Below are positions 28,723 to 40,829 of a stretch of DNA of 64,000 bases, piece by piece. Each line of letters opens with the position of its first letter. Position 1 is the first letter of the stretch. The stretch is from Pelodera strongyloides (taxonomy: Eukaryota > Nematoda > Chromadorea > Rhabditida > Rhabditidae). The translations under genes and the position numbers were made by a program. The DNA is taken from positions 160,663 through 224,662 of the forward strand of contig JAANDG010000209.1 in NCBI GenBank assembly GCA_036852015.1, in the 5' to 3' direction. A model generated the notes under the pieces. That model did no database searches, was not told the origin of the DNA, and saw nothing but the letters and a program-made list of their open reading frames with translations.

Positions 28723-30820
28723 CAATTGTTGAGGTTTATTTCCTTTCGGTGAAGCGTACATTTGGTGCAATTGGAGTAATTGGATTTTATGTAATGTGTG
28801 CATAAATTAGCATTACTCCGAGTGTTTGGGAAGTTAATCTATGCAAACACATTTCCATGCACAAAATATATTTATTTTCGTTTTCCTTCTCGTTTTCTTG
28901 TCAACATTTTTGCAGAGAAAAAGAAACAGTAAACAACACATGCACACGAGTGGACAATGCATAAACAACTGGCATCTCTTTCCTATTTTCTTTATTTTTT
29001 CAAAATTAATTCACATTACTTTTCCTCATCCGTTATTAAAAAACAAACAAATTACCGTTCTGAAATGAAATCGTATTAAACGCTCGTCGTTTGCTTGTCA
29101 ATAGTATTCACACGTTGTGGTGCCACTTTTTTTCGATTTTTTTAGCGATGCATCGAGTTTGTTCATCTGCTATTGCACGTTGTGCCACGCGTTCTCTCCA
29201 ACAAAAGGTCGGTTATTTTGGATATTTTATTGCTTAAACGTTTAGTTTTCACTGGGTAATACGGGTTATCTTATATCAAACCCGTCTGATCGCACAGTTT
29301 CTTTTGAACCCTTTTCTTTGTTTTAGTGCTTTAAATATAACCTTATTGTTCATAATTAACTACTGAGTCACTGTTTTCGTAAGCAACTCCTCGTCCGTTT
29401 GTGTCCTCAACCTTGAAAAAATTTATCCTGGTTAATTTTCCTCTGTCTTGATCCGTGATTTTTGATTTTGGCCCTTACATTTGTATCATTTCATTAGCAA
29501 AGGGCATTATGAATTGCTTTTGTCATTTGTTAAATGAATTTTCCAATACTTATTCGATGTAGCATTACGTCCCCTTTCCTGGCCTATCCGTGTTGGCGCG
29601 CTTTTCTTTATTAGCGCTTCGGCATATCGACACGTGTTGTAGTTTGTCGCATTACTAGCAACCGAATGCGGGCACTCTTGTTTGTATTCATGACGCCTTG
29701 TCTTGTTTTCCTTTTATAACTTGCGAAATCTAAAAACAAAGCAAAAAAATATCCTGTTTCTGTATGTCTCCTCAAAGGTTTTCTAAAATGTACAATGTAT
29801 GATTTTTTAATAGTACTTGATCTATGCGCTTCTACTAATTAAATCAAGTAGACGGTTTAATTAATTACTAAAATTGCACGGGAAAGTAGAATTAGTGCCG
29901 TAACCATTTCAACCACTGAAAAACCGACATACCGTCAATGGTCGGTCATCAAATGGTTCTACCGAAAAAAAAATATATTTAATAACTGGTTGCCGACCAT
30001 TTGGCGACCACGTGCTGGCGGGTTTCGAGAAAACTTGTTCACAACGAGTTTCCTAGCAAAGTATTATCCATCCGTTTGCCCCAGGCTCCAAAGTTCCATT
30101 AGCCCGCAGTGTTTACCACATCCCCTGGCGATTCTTATCAAGTGAAATTGACCTCTATTCTTGACCGAGATGTTCAGGCCTTTTTCCTTAATTTTCCATC
30201 CCAAGTCATTTCTATTTAGTTCCTGAATCCTTCTTTAGTTCTTTTTTTCACTGATATATTTCTGTAAACTTTTATGGGTTCTGATATCGCATAGTATTAA
30301 CACATGTAACTAGTAACTCTCTTTCTTGTATAGCAATGAGCAATCTGATTTTTCAGTCTGATTGAACAACAACAAGTCACTGATGAGATCTAGTCGGTTT
30401 CTGTACTCTCATTTTATCAGAGCTATTAATCTTTTGTAAATTTACCTTTATGAAATACGTTCTAATCGAACTCTCGATTTCAATATTTCAATTCAGTTCG
30501 TCTATAATGTTGATGTCCTTTGATGGTCGCCAGCCATTTGTGTAATAGTGTAATAGTTCAGTGCATAGTTCTGTGTTCTGTTCTGTTCTACATTAAATCT
30601 ACGGATCGTCGCTGATGTTGAAAATGTCACTGAAATTTTTACACAATTCAGCTACATTTTCAATTTTGGTTTTGGAAGACGGGTTAGCTTGGTCTTTGCT
30701 TCGTTTCACGTTTACGGTATTTCTGTATTTTGACTTACATACCACCAAGTTATCTGTTCCAATAATCAGTAATCATGTACACTCCAGCATGTCTCATGAA
30801 TTTACGTTGCCCTTCTAACT
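28723..30820. other. 2.1-kb intergenic stretch, nothing recognised
   Basis: No exon chain, RNA gene or known repeat could be supported on either strand. Only short AT-rich frames occur. A weak palindrome around 29940-30010 (ATGGTCGG / CCGACCAT) may be a MITE remnant. Confidence 0.5.
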
Positions 30821-30821
30821 T

Positions 30822-30977
30822 TTAAAGCGAAATACCGGCCGATTTCTTAAACACGTTTAATAGACCATCATTCTTATGCGTGTATGCAAATGAACGTAAA
30901 TTAGAATAAAAAAATCGAGCAAATTAGCATAAATGTGTAAGAACTCAGTTGTCCACGATGCGTTTCAACAACTTTAA
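30822..30977. mobile_element. AGCGAAAT-family MITE, copy with eroded right end
   Basis: The left end TTAAAGCGAAATACCGGCCG is intact. The right arm keeps GATGCGTTTCAA but lacks the terminal CCGGCCGGTATTTCGC block, so it is deleted or rearranged. Confidence 0.65.
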
Positions 30978-31027
30978 TATTGAAGCCCAACCTTGTATAG
31001 GATCATGTTAGTTATCATCATCATCTA

Positions 31028-31320
31028 TTGGGGTTTCCATGTATGCGATTCGCACCTGCGAAAATGTCAAACCGCTGTCCATGTTCGAGTCGCTGTAAAT
31101 GACACGGTCCCGCAGCGATTTTGGATCTAGTATGAATCTATTTCAAAATAGTACGAATCTATTTCAAATAGTATGGATCTGATACACTTTCGCTGTAGGA
31201 TCATGTCAAACGTGCGATTCGCATGGGTTACGGTAGGCAGTTGGCATGCATGTAAAATGACTTGAACATGGACAGCGGTTTGACATTTTCGCAGGTGCGA
31301 ATCGCATACATGGAAACCCC
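31028..31320. mobile_element. MITE, TGGGGTTTCCA family, copy 3
   Basis: Near-perfect arms of about 60 bp: TGGGGTTTCCATGTATGCGA ... TCGCATACATGGAAACCCCA, continuing through TTCGCACCTGCGAAAATGTC. It is flanked by TAT on both sides. This is the best preserved palindrome of its family here. Confidence 0.88.
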
Positions 31321-31498
31321 ATATGTATTCCATATCTTGCAAACACACTCTGATCCTTCTTCCTTCAAAGTGTAACGAACTCGAAATACATTGATCTTTT
31401 ACTTCATCTGCATGTCACATACATAAACTTGATTTTTGATTCGAACTTTCTTCTATGAAAGGTGTAGTAATCTTATGGAATGTTGATCGGTAGAAGTG

Positions 31499-32326
31499 TA
31501 GAACACTACCCCATTTTGCAAATATACTACCCCAAAATAAAATAGACTACCACATGGGAAAATACTACCCCTGCAATATGCTACCCCGGAAAATATACTA
31601 CCCCATTGTAGAATTCTACCCCAAACTTATTTTACATGACTACCCCACTTATTTAACATGACTACCCCACTTATTTAACATGACTACCCCACCTAGTTTA
31701 CATGACTACCCCACCTAGTTTACATGACTACCCCACTTATTTAACATGACTACCCCACTTATTTAACATCTACCCCACTTATTTAACATGACTACCCCAC
31801 TTATTTAACATGACTACCCCACCTAGTTTACATGACTACCCCACCTAGTTTACATGACTACCCCACTTATTTTACATGGCTACCCCACTTATTTTACATG
31901 GCTTTATTACATGACTACCCCCCATATTTTACTGCTACCCCATCTGCTGTGTTACTTTATGTTGGGGTAGTATTTTGCAAAAATTTTCCGGGGGTAGTGT
32001 TCTACCGAAATAGGGGTAGTATTTTTTCCAAGTGGTGGTAGTATTTTTCGAAAATGGGGTAGTGTTGTAAATGTTTACCTGAGCGGACTACTTGGCTACC
32101 CCATTTTACATGACTACCCCATTTTAGGGAATATGCTACCCCATTTTAGGGATTTTACTACCCCATAACCTGGGGTAGTTTTCGTAACTGGGGGTAGTAT
32201 TTTTACATTTTGGGGTAGTATTTGTGCAGAATATTTTTTCGAAAAAATACTACCCCTTTGTTGTGGGGTAGTATATTCCCGATTTGGGTAGTATACTACA
32301 CTGGGGTAGTATTCTACATTTTTACC
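31499..32326. mobile_element. Foldback transposon with arms of 22-bp tandem repeats
   Basis: The terminal inverted repeats are GGTAGAAGTGTAGAACACTA and, read inward from the right, GGTAAAAATGTAGAATACTA, each followed by CCCC. A perfect 9-bp duplication ATGTTGATC flanks the element (31490-31498 and 32327-32335). The left arm consists largely of about fifteen 22-bp units, CTACCCCACTTATTTAACAT plus GA, with a CTAGTTT variant. The right arm has TGGGGTAGT motifs in the opposite sense, with a partial return to CTACCCC near 32095-32165. No transposase is encoded. A 9-bp duplication suggests Mutator-like mobilisation. Confidence 0.88.
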
Positions 32327-32374
32327 ATGTTGATCTTACGCCAGTGGCAATGTTTTGTATCTTGTATATGCAGA

Positions 32375-32440
32375 TTAAATCTCTGTCTATCTATCTCTCT
32401 ATCTCTCTCCCTTTCTCTCTCTATTCTATCTGGTTTTGCA
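32375..32440. repeat. (CT/CTAT)n microsatellite
   Basis: Short CTATCTCT-type tract just right of the foldback element. Confidence 0.8.
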
Positions 32441-32600
32441 TCTTGCACCCTTTGACCCCCCGATTCCTGACCACTGTCTCCTTATCGTCCCCTTTAATGG
32501 TCTCCGTCTCTCTATATTCTTATCATTCGTAATCGGGGGCGGTTCATCACACAACTCGAATGTAATAGGTGCTGAGTTGACCCCCGAGATTATTAGACAG

Positions 32601-32772
32601 TTAATGCGAAATGCCGGCCGGTTTTTGAAACGCATCGAGTACACCAACATTCTTATGCGTCATACGCGAAAGAGCATAATTTTGCATAAAAAATATACTC
32701 CAATCAGACCCCCACTTCGCATAAATACATAAGAATGCCGTTGTTCAAAAACCGGCCGGCATTTCGCTTTAA
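32601..32772. mobile_element. AGCGAAAT-family MITE, copy with intact arms
   Basis: The ends TTAATGCGAAATGCCGGCCG and CGGCCGGCATTTCGCTTTAA pair over about 45 bp, continuing into GGTTTTTGAAACGCATC. TTAA occurs at both ends. Confidence 0.85.
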
Positions 32773-33423
32773 CGAGTTACTAACTAACCAACAACTAGGT
32801 TCTTTAGATCATTTGATCCTGTTAGCGATTTTTCTGAGTATGCATCCCTTTCCTTTTTTTATGAGCATATATGTAAGAAAGTGTAAAGTGTGGTATAGCT
32901 CAAACATCCCTTTACCTTTACCACCACCGCCAACACGTTGATTGATTTACCAGTAATCCATAGCTCTGCCTTTCTCAGCTACTCTTCTTATATCGTTTCT
33001 AGTTCGAGATATCACAGTTTCAAGAGCAGAACGCATGTCGTAGATGTATTTGATCTTTCTTGCGTCTTTCGAACAGGTTTAGAGAATCGCAAATGTGATA
33101 TTAGAAAAGTTTTCTATCATAAATTCTTGTGTACTCGGCATTCTTTACTTCTGTTGATTTATTATTCATCCTTCGGTTCTATTACAAACAATTAATAATT
33201 AGCGCTCAGCTCTAAGCGCTGTCATTAATATAGTACACTTTTTGATGTTGAGTATATGAATTATGCATCAGCACCTCAATCAGAATCAGAGATCTAGTGT
33301 ACTTGTATGCTATTCATTTCGAACCCTTATTCATACTTTAATCACTTTAATGTACTGGAAATGGACTCTTTGAAGTATTATGTATCTGTCTCAGATCTAT
33401 TCATATATTATATCTCCTCTTTC
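32773..33423. other. Upstream region of the SHMT gene
   Basis: No gene is seen. This interval presumably holds the SHMT promoter; no diagnostic element is recognisable. Confidence 0.45.
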
Positions 33424-33425
33424 AG
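33411..33425 (+). promoter_or_regulatory. Likely spliced-leader acceptor of the SHMT gene
   Basis: TATCTCCTCTTTCAG ends 15 nt before the SHMT start codon with no upstream coding exon. In nematodes such a site is where a spliced leader is joined. The four other genes with a complete 5' end show the same arrangement. Confidence 0.6.
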
Positions 33426-33440
33426 ACCCTTCATACAACA

Positions 33441-36400
33441 ATGTCTGTCGAAGGAGCAGTCACCCCTCTCGTGCCCGTGAACCGAGTATCCTATGCCGGA
33501 CAAAACATGCTCAAGGACCATATCTCTGTGGCCGACCCCGAAGCCTTTGAAATTATGAAGAAGGTTGGTTTACTCGTTTACTGTAACGTAACTAGTTAGT
33601 AAACCTTTCAATGCCTTTTCATTGTTTTTGTGAATTTGAAAATTCACGCTGTAGTGAAATGGGAATGTTTCATTGACTTTATGAAAAATGACTTCTTTTT
33701 TTGTCAGTGCTCGAGCTTTGGTTGATCCATTAGTATTTGCGTTGAAGTTTCCTTTTTATTAATGTTATTTCCTGATTGTGTACTTTCACCCAGACGGGAA
33801 GTGGTTAACACTGCTGATAAAATAGTGGAGTGTTGTAGATATAGAATAGCTAATAGCTCTCGCTTTTTCTACATTGAAGAATTCAACGTGGTCTGGAGTA
33901 AAAGGTTCTATTACAGTGTCTTGTTTATCTGCCAAGGACCGTGAGTTCACGATCAATTGACCAAGATCGCACTGATGTTGATGTTCAACGAATATTTAAT
34001 TATTTTAGGAGAAAAGGAGGCAACGTCGTGGACTCGAGCTTATTGCTTCGGAGAACTTCACTACAAAGGTAGGAACATTTACTTGTATTGAGATTTGGTC
34101 AGCTATGGTCTTTTAACTGTATATGTACGTAAGCTGCGACAGCTTGTTGGGTGGCCCCAAAATGTAGACGATTTCCAACTCATACCTCATACACCTCAAC
34201 ACGATATTAACTGTGGGCTTAGCTGTGCTTCGTTCGGAAGTAATTGATTTGAGAATTATGCTTCGTTTCTCTAAGAATATTTGATGGATTTGCAAAACCT
34301 AGCAGTTTGTGGAGTGATGGTAAAACTACCCTTCAATATTCTTTGTTTAGGCCGTATGTGATGCGCTCTCCTCGTCTATGACTAACAAGTATTCGGAAGG
34401 CTATCCAGCAGCCAGGTAATCGCAGTTATTTAAGATAGCAGAGTTTTATGCAACCTCTTCCCCTTTTTTATCGACTCAACTGTGTTGCCTGCAAGCTAGT
34501 TATTTCGTTCAGATGAACAACAATAGAAGAAAAACACTAATAGATGACGTCCCTGGTCTGATTGATCCCTTACCTGACTTGACTTTAGCTGTGAAGTATT
34601 TCGCAGGTTCACTTGTTTATCCTTATAGATATTATGGTGGAAATGAATACATTGATCAACTCGAAATCTTGTGCCAGAAGCGCGCCCTCGAGGTGAGTGA
34701 TTTTCTTTGGCTCCACCTAGGGAAAGGTCACTTTGTTAACAACAAAGAACCCTTTATCCCCTTCTTTTACTCTTACTACTTTTATGAGAAATGTTGTCTA
34801 TTACAATAGACATCTAGAATACGTTCGCGAATAGTGCATACTGGAATATTAGAATGTGTCTATTGGCATGCTGCATGAGGGATGTTGTTCTCATATTCTG
34901 AGGCCATATTACCAATCCGATTCCCTCGGGGAAATAGTCCCTGGGGACAGGAAGTAGCATTCTTATAGGTGAGATACAGAGTAAAAGTCTGGGAATTCCC
35001 CATGGGGAATTGAGTGGTGAATATGGCCTCTGATCAAATAGATTAAACCATTTCCGACTCCCAGGAATACGAATCGGAATCTAAACGCAAAATTCAAAGT
35101 GTTATTGTGTTGAGGTGTTCGGTCTGGATCCCGAGCAGTGGGGTGTCAACGTGCAGTCTCTGTCTGGTTCCCCGGCCAACTTTGCCGTCTACACGGCCGT
35201 CGTCGAGCCAAATGGCAGAATTATGGGATTGGATCTGCCCGATGGAGGACATCTCTCTCATGGGTATGTAAGATTACGGTAGATTAGCCGACGGTTACAT
35301 CATGGGTATGTCAGGTTACGGTAGATTAGCGGACGGTTACGTTGTTGTTAAAACTTTACGATGGGATCTGGTAGCGCGGTAGCGTAACAGCTATAGTATC
35401 TGAGTGACAGTAGACTAAATGAGTTAACGATGAATGTCGACATGACATGTATTCGTTTATAACGCATAAAAAAATATGCGGTAGTTTTGTCTCAATTACG
35501 GTAGTTTGATGAGAACTTGGTTAGAGTGAAAAATTTGATTTGAATTTGGCATTAGAGATCAAATGTTTCAGGAGTAGCATAAAGGGCGTGCATCCCTACA
35601 TTTTATTCCTCTATTATTCACGGCACTAGTGTCTGATATATCAAGCTTACTAGGAAAAGAAGCACACGTAAATGCAACGTTTGGTAATAATGATTGTATG
35701 CTCAGATTCTTCACCCCAGCTCGTCGTGTGTCGGCCACGTCGATTTTCTTCCAATCTATGCCCTACAAGGTGTTATTTGTTGTGATTTGTTATTAGTGAC
35801 TTCGGACTGCTGCAGCGTTGGTAATGAGACTTGCGGAGTTCATAGATGACCTTAGGGATTCATACGTACACAGAATTCCATGTCTCTCATTTTCATCTAC
35901 CTGCGTTACTCTGTTTCTCTCTCTCTCTCTCTCTCTCTCTGTATGTCTGTGTCTCTCTCTGTGTCTCTCTCTGTGTCTCTCTCTCTGTGTCTCGTTCTCT
36001 CTCTCTCTGTCTCTCGTTCTCTCTCTCTCTGTCTCTCGTTCTCTCTCTCTCTCTCTTTCTGTCTCTCCCCCTATCTCTCTCTCTATCTATCTATCTATAT
36101 ATCTATCTATATGTACCTTACAATTTCAGGTGAACCCAAAGACTGGTCTCATTGACTACGACAGGATGGAGGAGAACGCGATGCTCTTCCGACCCAAGGT
36201 GCTCGTCGCCGGAATGAGTTGTTATGCGAGACATTTGGACTATGCCCGATTCAGAAAGGTTGCCACCAAGGTACGAAGTTGTCTGTTGGCGTACTGTATC
36301 TGACTGATTTGCATGGTTGACGTAGTCGGAGTTCTGATGATAATCGTCAGGAAACTTTTGTCATGTAATTGGTCTGTACATAGGTCCTAGGTAGCGTAAT

Positions 36401-38909
36401 AGGCGATATGGTACACTCCCACTGCCTTGTTCTTTCCTATGTCACATTGAGTTAACTTTGAAACTTTTCAGTGCGGTGCCTACTTGATGTCGGATATGGC
36501 TCATATCTCCGGATTGGTGGCCGCTGGACTCGTGCCGTCTCCCTTTGAATACTCTGATATTGTCACCACTACCACCCACAAGTCCTTGAGGGGCCCGAGA
36601 GGAGCACTCATCTTTTATAGAAAGGGTAGGTTCATTTCTCTTTATCCTTCTCTCTCTCTCTCTCTCCATAGGCTCGCAATCGAACATAACTACATAACCT
36701 ATAACATATGTGTCACATTTCGTTAGCAAACACTTTTATGTCAGGTTTTATTTGGATTGTTACACAGAAATGCGTGTGTTTTTTTAGTATTAGGAAATTA
36801 GGATCCACTTATAAATCTGTTTGCCAGGTGTCCGCTCAGTAAAGGCCAACGGTGACAAGGTGATGTACGATCTGCACGAGAAGATCTCGGCCGCAGTGTT
36901 CCCCGGACTCCAGGGAGGTCCCCACAACCACACCATTGCCGGTTTGTTAATTGCATTTACTCAAATTATGCTTGATGTAATGTTGCATTGGAACTTTTAA
37001 AGTGCCACACTTACTTTTTTGCCTCTTGTTTCCAGCGTGAAGTTGCAAATTATGTGAGAGATTCGCGATGTTTCATAGAGTATTTATGTTAAGTTTTCGC
37101 GCACATCCATGTTGTTGCAGTTTATATAGTGGGAAACTAGTGGAATTTTACATACAGTAAGAAATTTACGTACACCTGCGGCGTGTTTTGCATACACCTA
37201 ATGTAAAACTACGCGAAAATGGAAAAGTGAACTTGGATGGTACTTTCGCGGCGAATTCGCGCGAAACTTTAAAGCGAAATGCTAGCCTCTTTGGAAAATT
37301 TGCATATGATAAGCAAATCTATGTATCGTGCGCTAATTTTGTACGATTGCCGTGGACGATCGTACAAAATTGGCATAGGATACATAGGATTTGCTTATCA
37401 TATGCAAATTTTCCAAAGGGGCTAGCATTTCGCTTTAACATAAACACTATCATCAAGCATGCAAATTGAGAAGATTAACAAATTGTCACTGCCGTAGACG
37501 TGTTGTCATACTTTAGGAATCGCTGTCGCACTGAAGCAGTGCTTGACTGATGAATTTGTGTCGTATTCCAAGCAAGTCCTGGCTAATTCGAAGGCCCTGT
37601 CCGACCGACTTCAGGAGCTCGGATATACCATCGCTACAGGTAGATATGTGTTTTAAAAGACAACCGTCGTGCACAATTGTCCTGTCTATTTGTAAGCATA
37701 TATGCACTTTGACCAATTTTGATCTATGTTGATGTAGTTGTTAGACTCTGTACCTCTCTAGCCCCCTTTTCTGCTAATTGTATACAGGGGGAGGGGGAGT
37801 CAGCTAACACATGTAAATGTTATTCTAATGTTAACTTTACCATGTTCTAGGTGGAACAGACAACCATTTGTGTCTGCTCGACCTCCGCCCTAAGGGACTT
37901 GAGGGAGCCAAGGCCGAACATGTCTTGGACCTGGCGCATATTGCTTGCAATAAGGTGAGTCAATGTCTTTATAGTAAGTCTATTTCTACGGGATGGGGAC
38001 TTTCCTCAATTAAGTATACTTGTATTTCTGTCTTCTCCTGAAAGGGAATACTTTACTTTGACTTTCTAAGTGCGCTACACGACACCTGCCCCTCACATAT
38101 TTCGCGAGGGGCAAGTGAGCAGTCAGGTTTTGGATTTCACGACAAAAAATGCGTGGTCGCTTGTTTGTTAGATCTCTCTGCCTATCTGTCTGAACTTAAT
38201 ATGTAAATCTTCAGAACACATGTCCCGGTGACGTGTCTGCCCTTCGTCCCGGAGGTATTCGTCTCGGAACTCCAGCTTTGACATCTCGTGGATTCAAGGA
38301 ACAAGACTTCGTGGAAGTTGCCAACTTTATTGACAAGGGTAAGGCTTCGTGTTATATTAAAGTGATATTATAATAAGGTTCGTTAACGTATGTGCAAAAC
38401 AGCTGAATTATGGTACTCTAAAAGAACTTCGTAAATTTCTCCTTTGCAAAAGGTATGGAGGTTAGGGGAATCGAACCCCTGACTTCTCGCATGCAAAGCG
38501 AGCGCTCTACCCCTGAGCTAAACCCCCGTGTTGTGTGTTGCCGCAGAGTAGCTAGTATGCGGATATGGCTACAATCCAACTAACCATTGCATTTTTCGAT
38601 GATCAGTATTCAATGTATCTTTACAGGAATCAAGATTCTTCTCAAATATAAGGATCAGGCCGGAAAGACAATCAAGGATCTTAAGGTGAGTCTATTTCTT
38701 TCTATTACTTGTCTCTAACAATAAGGAATAAAGCATTTATTATATAATGAAAAAGTGTTACGCTTACTAAACATCATCTCCATTAAAAATATTTCTTGCA
38801 GGAGTTCACAGCCTCCAATGAGGACTTCAAGAAGGATATTGCCCAGCTTGGATCTGATGTTGAAGCATTTACAGACAAGTTTGACATCCCCGGAAATGAT
38901 GAATTTTAA
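33441..38909 (+). CDS. mel-32: Serine hydroxymethyltransferase, cytosolic type
   Basis: Fourteen exons: 33441-33563, 34019-34078, 34351-34415, 34629-34692, 35115-35263, 35706-35769, 36130-36270, 36472-36625, 36828-36941, 37517-37639, 37851-37954, 38215-38338, 38627-38685, 38802-38909; 483 aa, with every phase consistent. The PLP-dependent enzyme converts serine and tetrahydrofolate to glycine and methylene-tetrahydrofolate. Seen: [10 protein letters not shown] near residue 50, [11 protein letters not shown] near 104, the PLP lysine in [11 protein letters not shown] (K259), and a C-terminal region with [17 protein letters not shown]. Length and the absence of an N-terminal extension fit the cytosolic enzyme; the C. 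elegans orthologue is MEL-32. Exon 5 uses an unusual GTTGAG acceptor. A donor-containing 42-bp block is duplicated just inside intron 5. Intron 9 holds a perfect hairpin MITE and intron 12 an antisense tRNA gene. An AATAAA signal lies at about 39299. Confidence 0.97.
34901..35031. mobile_element. MITE, GGCCATATTCACC family, copy 3 (SHMT intron 4)
   Basis: Ends GAGGCCATATTACCAATCCG and GAGTGGTGAATATGGCCTC, with the interior GTAGCATTCTTATAGGTGAG. It lies about 85 bp before exon 5. Confidence 0.85.
35259..35342. repeat. 42-bp tandem duplication spanning the intron 5 donor of SHMT
   Basis: The block CATGGGTATGTAAGATTACG...GACGGTTAC (35259-35300) is repeated at 35301-35342 with few changes. The duplicate carries a second CATGG/GTATGT donor at 35306. 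Use of the second donor would run into a TAG, so the first is the coding one. Confidence 0.9.
35911..36112. repeat. (CT)n/(CTGT)n/(CTAT)n microsatellite in SHMT intron 6
   Basis: Pyrimidine-rich tract of about 200 bp ending close to exon 7, whose acceptor (CAATTTCAG) follows 17 nt later. The tract doubles as an extended polypyrimidine region. Confidence 0.9.
37269..37438. mobile_element. Perfect hairpin MITE in SHMT intron 9
   Basis: A 170-bp element with TTAA ends and TTAAAGCGAAATGCTAGCC / GGCTAGCATTTCGCTTTAA arms. The arms pair almost without a gap to the centre through TTTGGAAAATTTGCATATGA and CGTACAAAATTGGCATA-type blocks. It shares only the terminal AAAGCGAAAT with the 12973/32601/60674 copies, so it is a related but separate family. 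Confidence 0.9.
38456..38527 (-). tRNA. tRNA-Ala (anticodon TGC)
   Basis: On the - strand a 72-nt cloverleaf forms: acceptor GGGGGTT pairs with AACCTCC (one G-T), the D arm holds TAGCTCAGGGGTAGAG (A box), the anticodon stem CTCGC/GCGAG encloses TTTGCAT (anticodon TGC), and the T arm is AGGGG TTCGATT CCCCT (B box GGTTCGATTCC). The discriminator base is A. A TTTT terminator follows within a few bases (38449-38452 region). It lies antisense in intron 12 of the SHMT gene, between exons 38215-38338 and 38627-38685, and should be an active RNA polymerase III gene. Confidence 0.96.
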
Positions 38910-40829
38910 ATGAAAAGGGTATTTCGCCTTTTGGGCAAAGAGTATTACTGCCCACACTGCATATCTTGCTTTATTAATATTTGATTTGATATTAAGTGAA
39001 AAATTCTATCGATTATCTATTGCAATTTCGAATACTAAGATTTTTAAAGAAATAGAACTATATTAGTTTAAGATTCATTGCTATCTTTCTTGATAATAGC
39101 GTTTGAGTACACGTTTGGTGGCCTTTTTACGGTTTCATATACATTTACAAATTAGTATTATCAGCCATTTTAGTGGCTAACATATCTTTTCGTCGGTGAG
39201 TCTGTGAATTTTCAGAAGGCCATTCCTACATTTCACTTATTTTTAAGAGTTGATGGTGGTATAATTTATTTGTGGGTCTTTTTTATTGTTTTCATTCAAA
39301 TAAAGAATTTATGATATATTGTGGTCCTTTTTGATAAATGAAATAACAGTGCTATTAGTGTGAAATCTCAACAAGCAAAGTTTAGGAAGCAAAGGGCCGC
39401 TGACCAGCCACCAACTTTTCGCCTCGTGAATGCTCTAAATGTTACAATTCCAGTGGTCATGCTTAAAAAGTGCGCCATTTTCTCGCCCCTCACTCTTGAG
39501 GCCGCGCACAGTGTAACGGTGGATTTTCATTTTTCGTTCCAGTTGTCGTTTCGCACAGAGGCATTCTCCGTTATATGGCTCGTCAATAAATTGACGGACT
39601 ACTCAACGTGAAACTTGGCGACATCGCCGCGCTAAAAATGAGGGTCCGCCACAGCGGTGCCGCGCACTCCGCCTAAGGTGCGCGAATGGTAAATGGCGCA
39701 CCTACGGTGGTCTCAGGGCGCATCTGGAGCGCACCTACGGCGGACTTGCCGCGGAACCTACGAAAAGTTCGCCAACTGAGTAAAATATCCTTTCGCGCGT
39801 TCTAGGCGCAGTGCGCCGTCCCGCTGTGGCGGACCCTCATTTTCGGCGCGGCTATGTCGCCAAGTTTCCCCAGTGCTTGCGCACTCTAAAATACGCGGCG
39901 GTGACACTTCTAACGCGCAATTTGGAAATACAGCATATTCAGAGTTCATAGATATTTCATCAAAACTTACTTAACTCTCGAACTCGAACTACTAAACAAC
40001 AATCAACAACTCCTTTCCTTACTTATTTATTACAACAAAAAATAAATAAAAACAGCACAAACACAACAAACAACGACGAACGACAGAAGCGGATTGCATT
40101 ACAACCGGCGAGAACGTTAATAAATTATTACTTCTAGAAACAAAACGATAGAGACAAATAATACTCGAAGTTGAAACAACTATCACAATTACATACACTT
40201 GAATTTCACAACAAGTATTAAAAAAACCCCTAAAAGACGTTTAGATAGGAACAACCCCAAAGTAAAAAGTGTATATTTGAAGATCTTCTACGCAAACTGG
40301 TACACACTCATTACATACCGAGGAAAGTCTCCAAACATAAAAAAGGATAAAACCTGGAAGCAGATTTGGCTAAAACAGTCTTAGTATAGGAAAACAGGAT
40401 AAAACCATTAGAAAGGGGAGTGGAGGATCGGTAAGCTTTGACCAGATATAAATAAAGAAAAGTAGAGCTGACATGCACGTGGTTTTTCAAATTCAATTAC
40501 ATTCACATCCACAGTCACATCAGCCCTACCCAGAGGGAGTTAAACCCGAACGACATTAGTTACAGTCACATGCCAAAAGATCTTAGGTATTTTATTTTGG
40601 TAAAGAACGGGAAATAGACAAAGATCACACCAAAAAACAATGGGACAGGATTCACAAAAATTTACCACAGGGTAGGGTCAAAAGAATACGGTGCGTGCGT
40701 TGTTCACAATAAAAATGGTTTGTGGCGCTAGTCTATCCCGGCAGTAAACTTGTGAAACCGCCCACGGTCATAGTGAAAGTATCGTTTCGCGTTGAGTGCG
40801 GAATGCATCAGCGGGTCAGTACTTCAGAC
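38910..40829. other. Region between convergent SHMT and STT3 genes
   Basis: It holds the SHMT 3' end (AATAAA near 39299), a GC-rich palindromic repeat (39606-39873) and otherwise AT-rich DNA with no supported exon. The STT3 3' end comes in from the right. Confidence 0.6.
39606..39873. mobile_element. GC-rich palindromic MITE
   Basis: Arms ACTTGGCGACATCGCCGCGC and GCGCGGCTATGTCGCCAAGT pair and continue through ATGAGGGTCCGCCACAGCGG and its complement, about 60 bp per arm. The interior is rich in GCGCACC repeats and non-coding. Confidence 0.85.
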
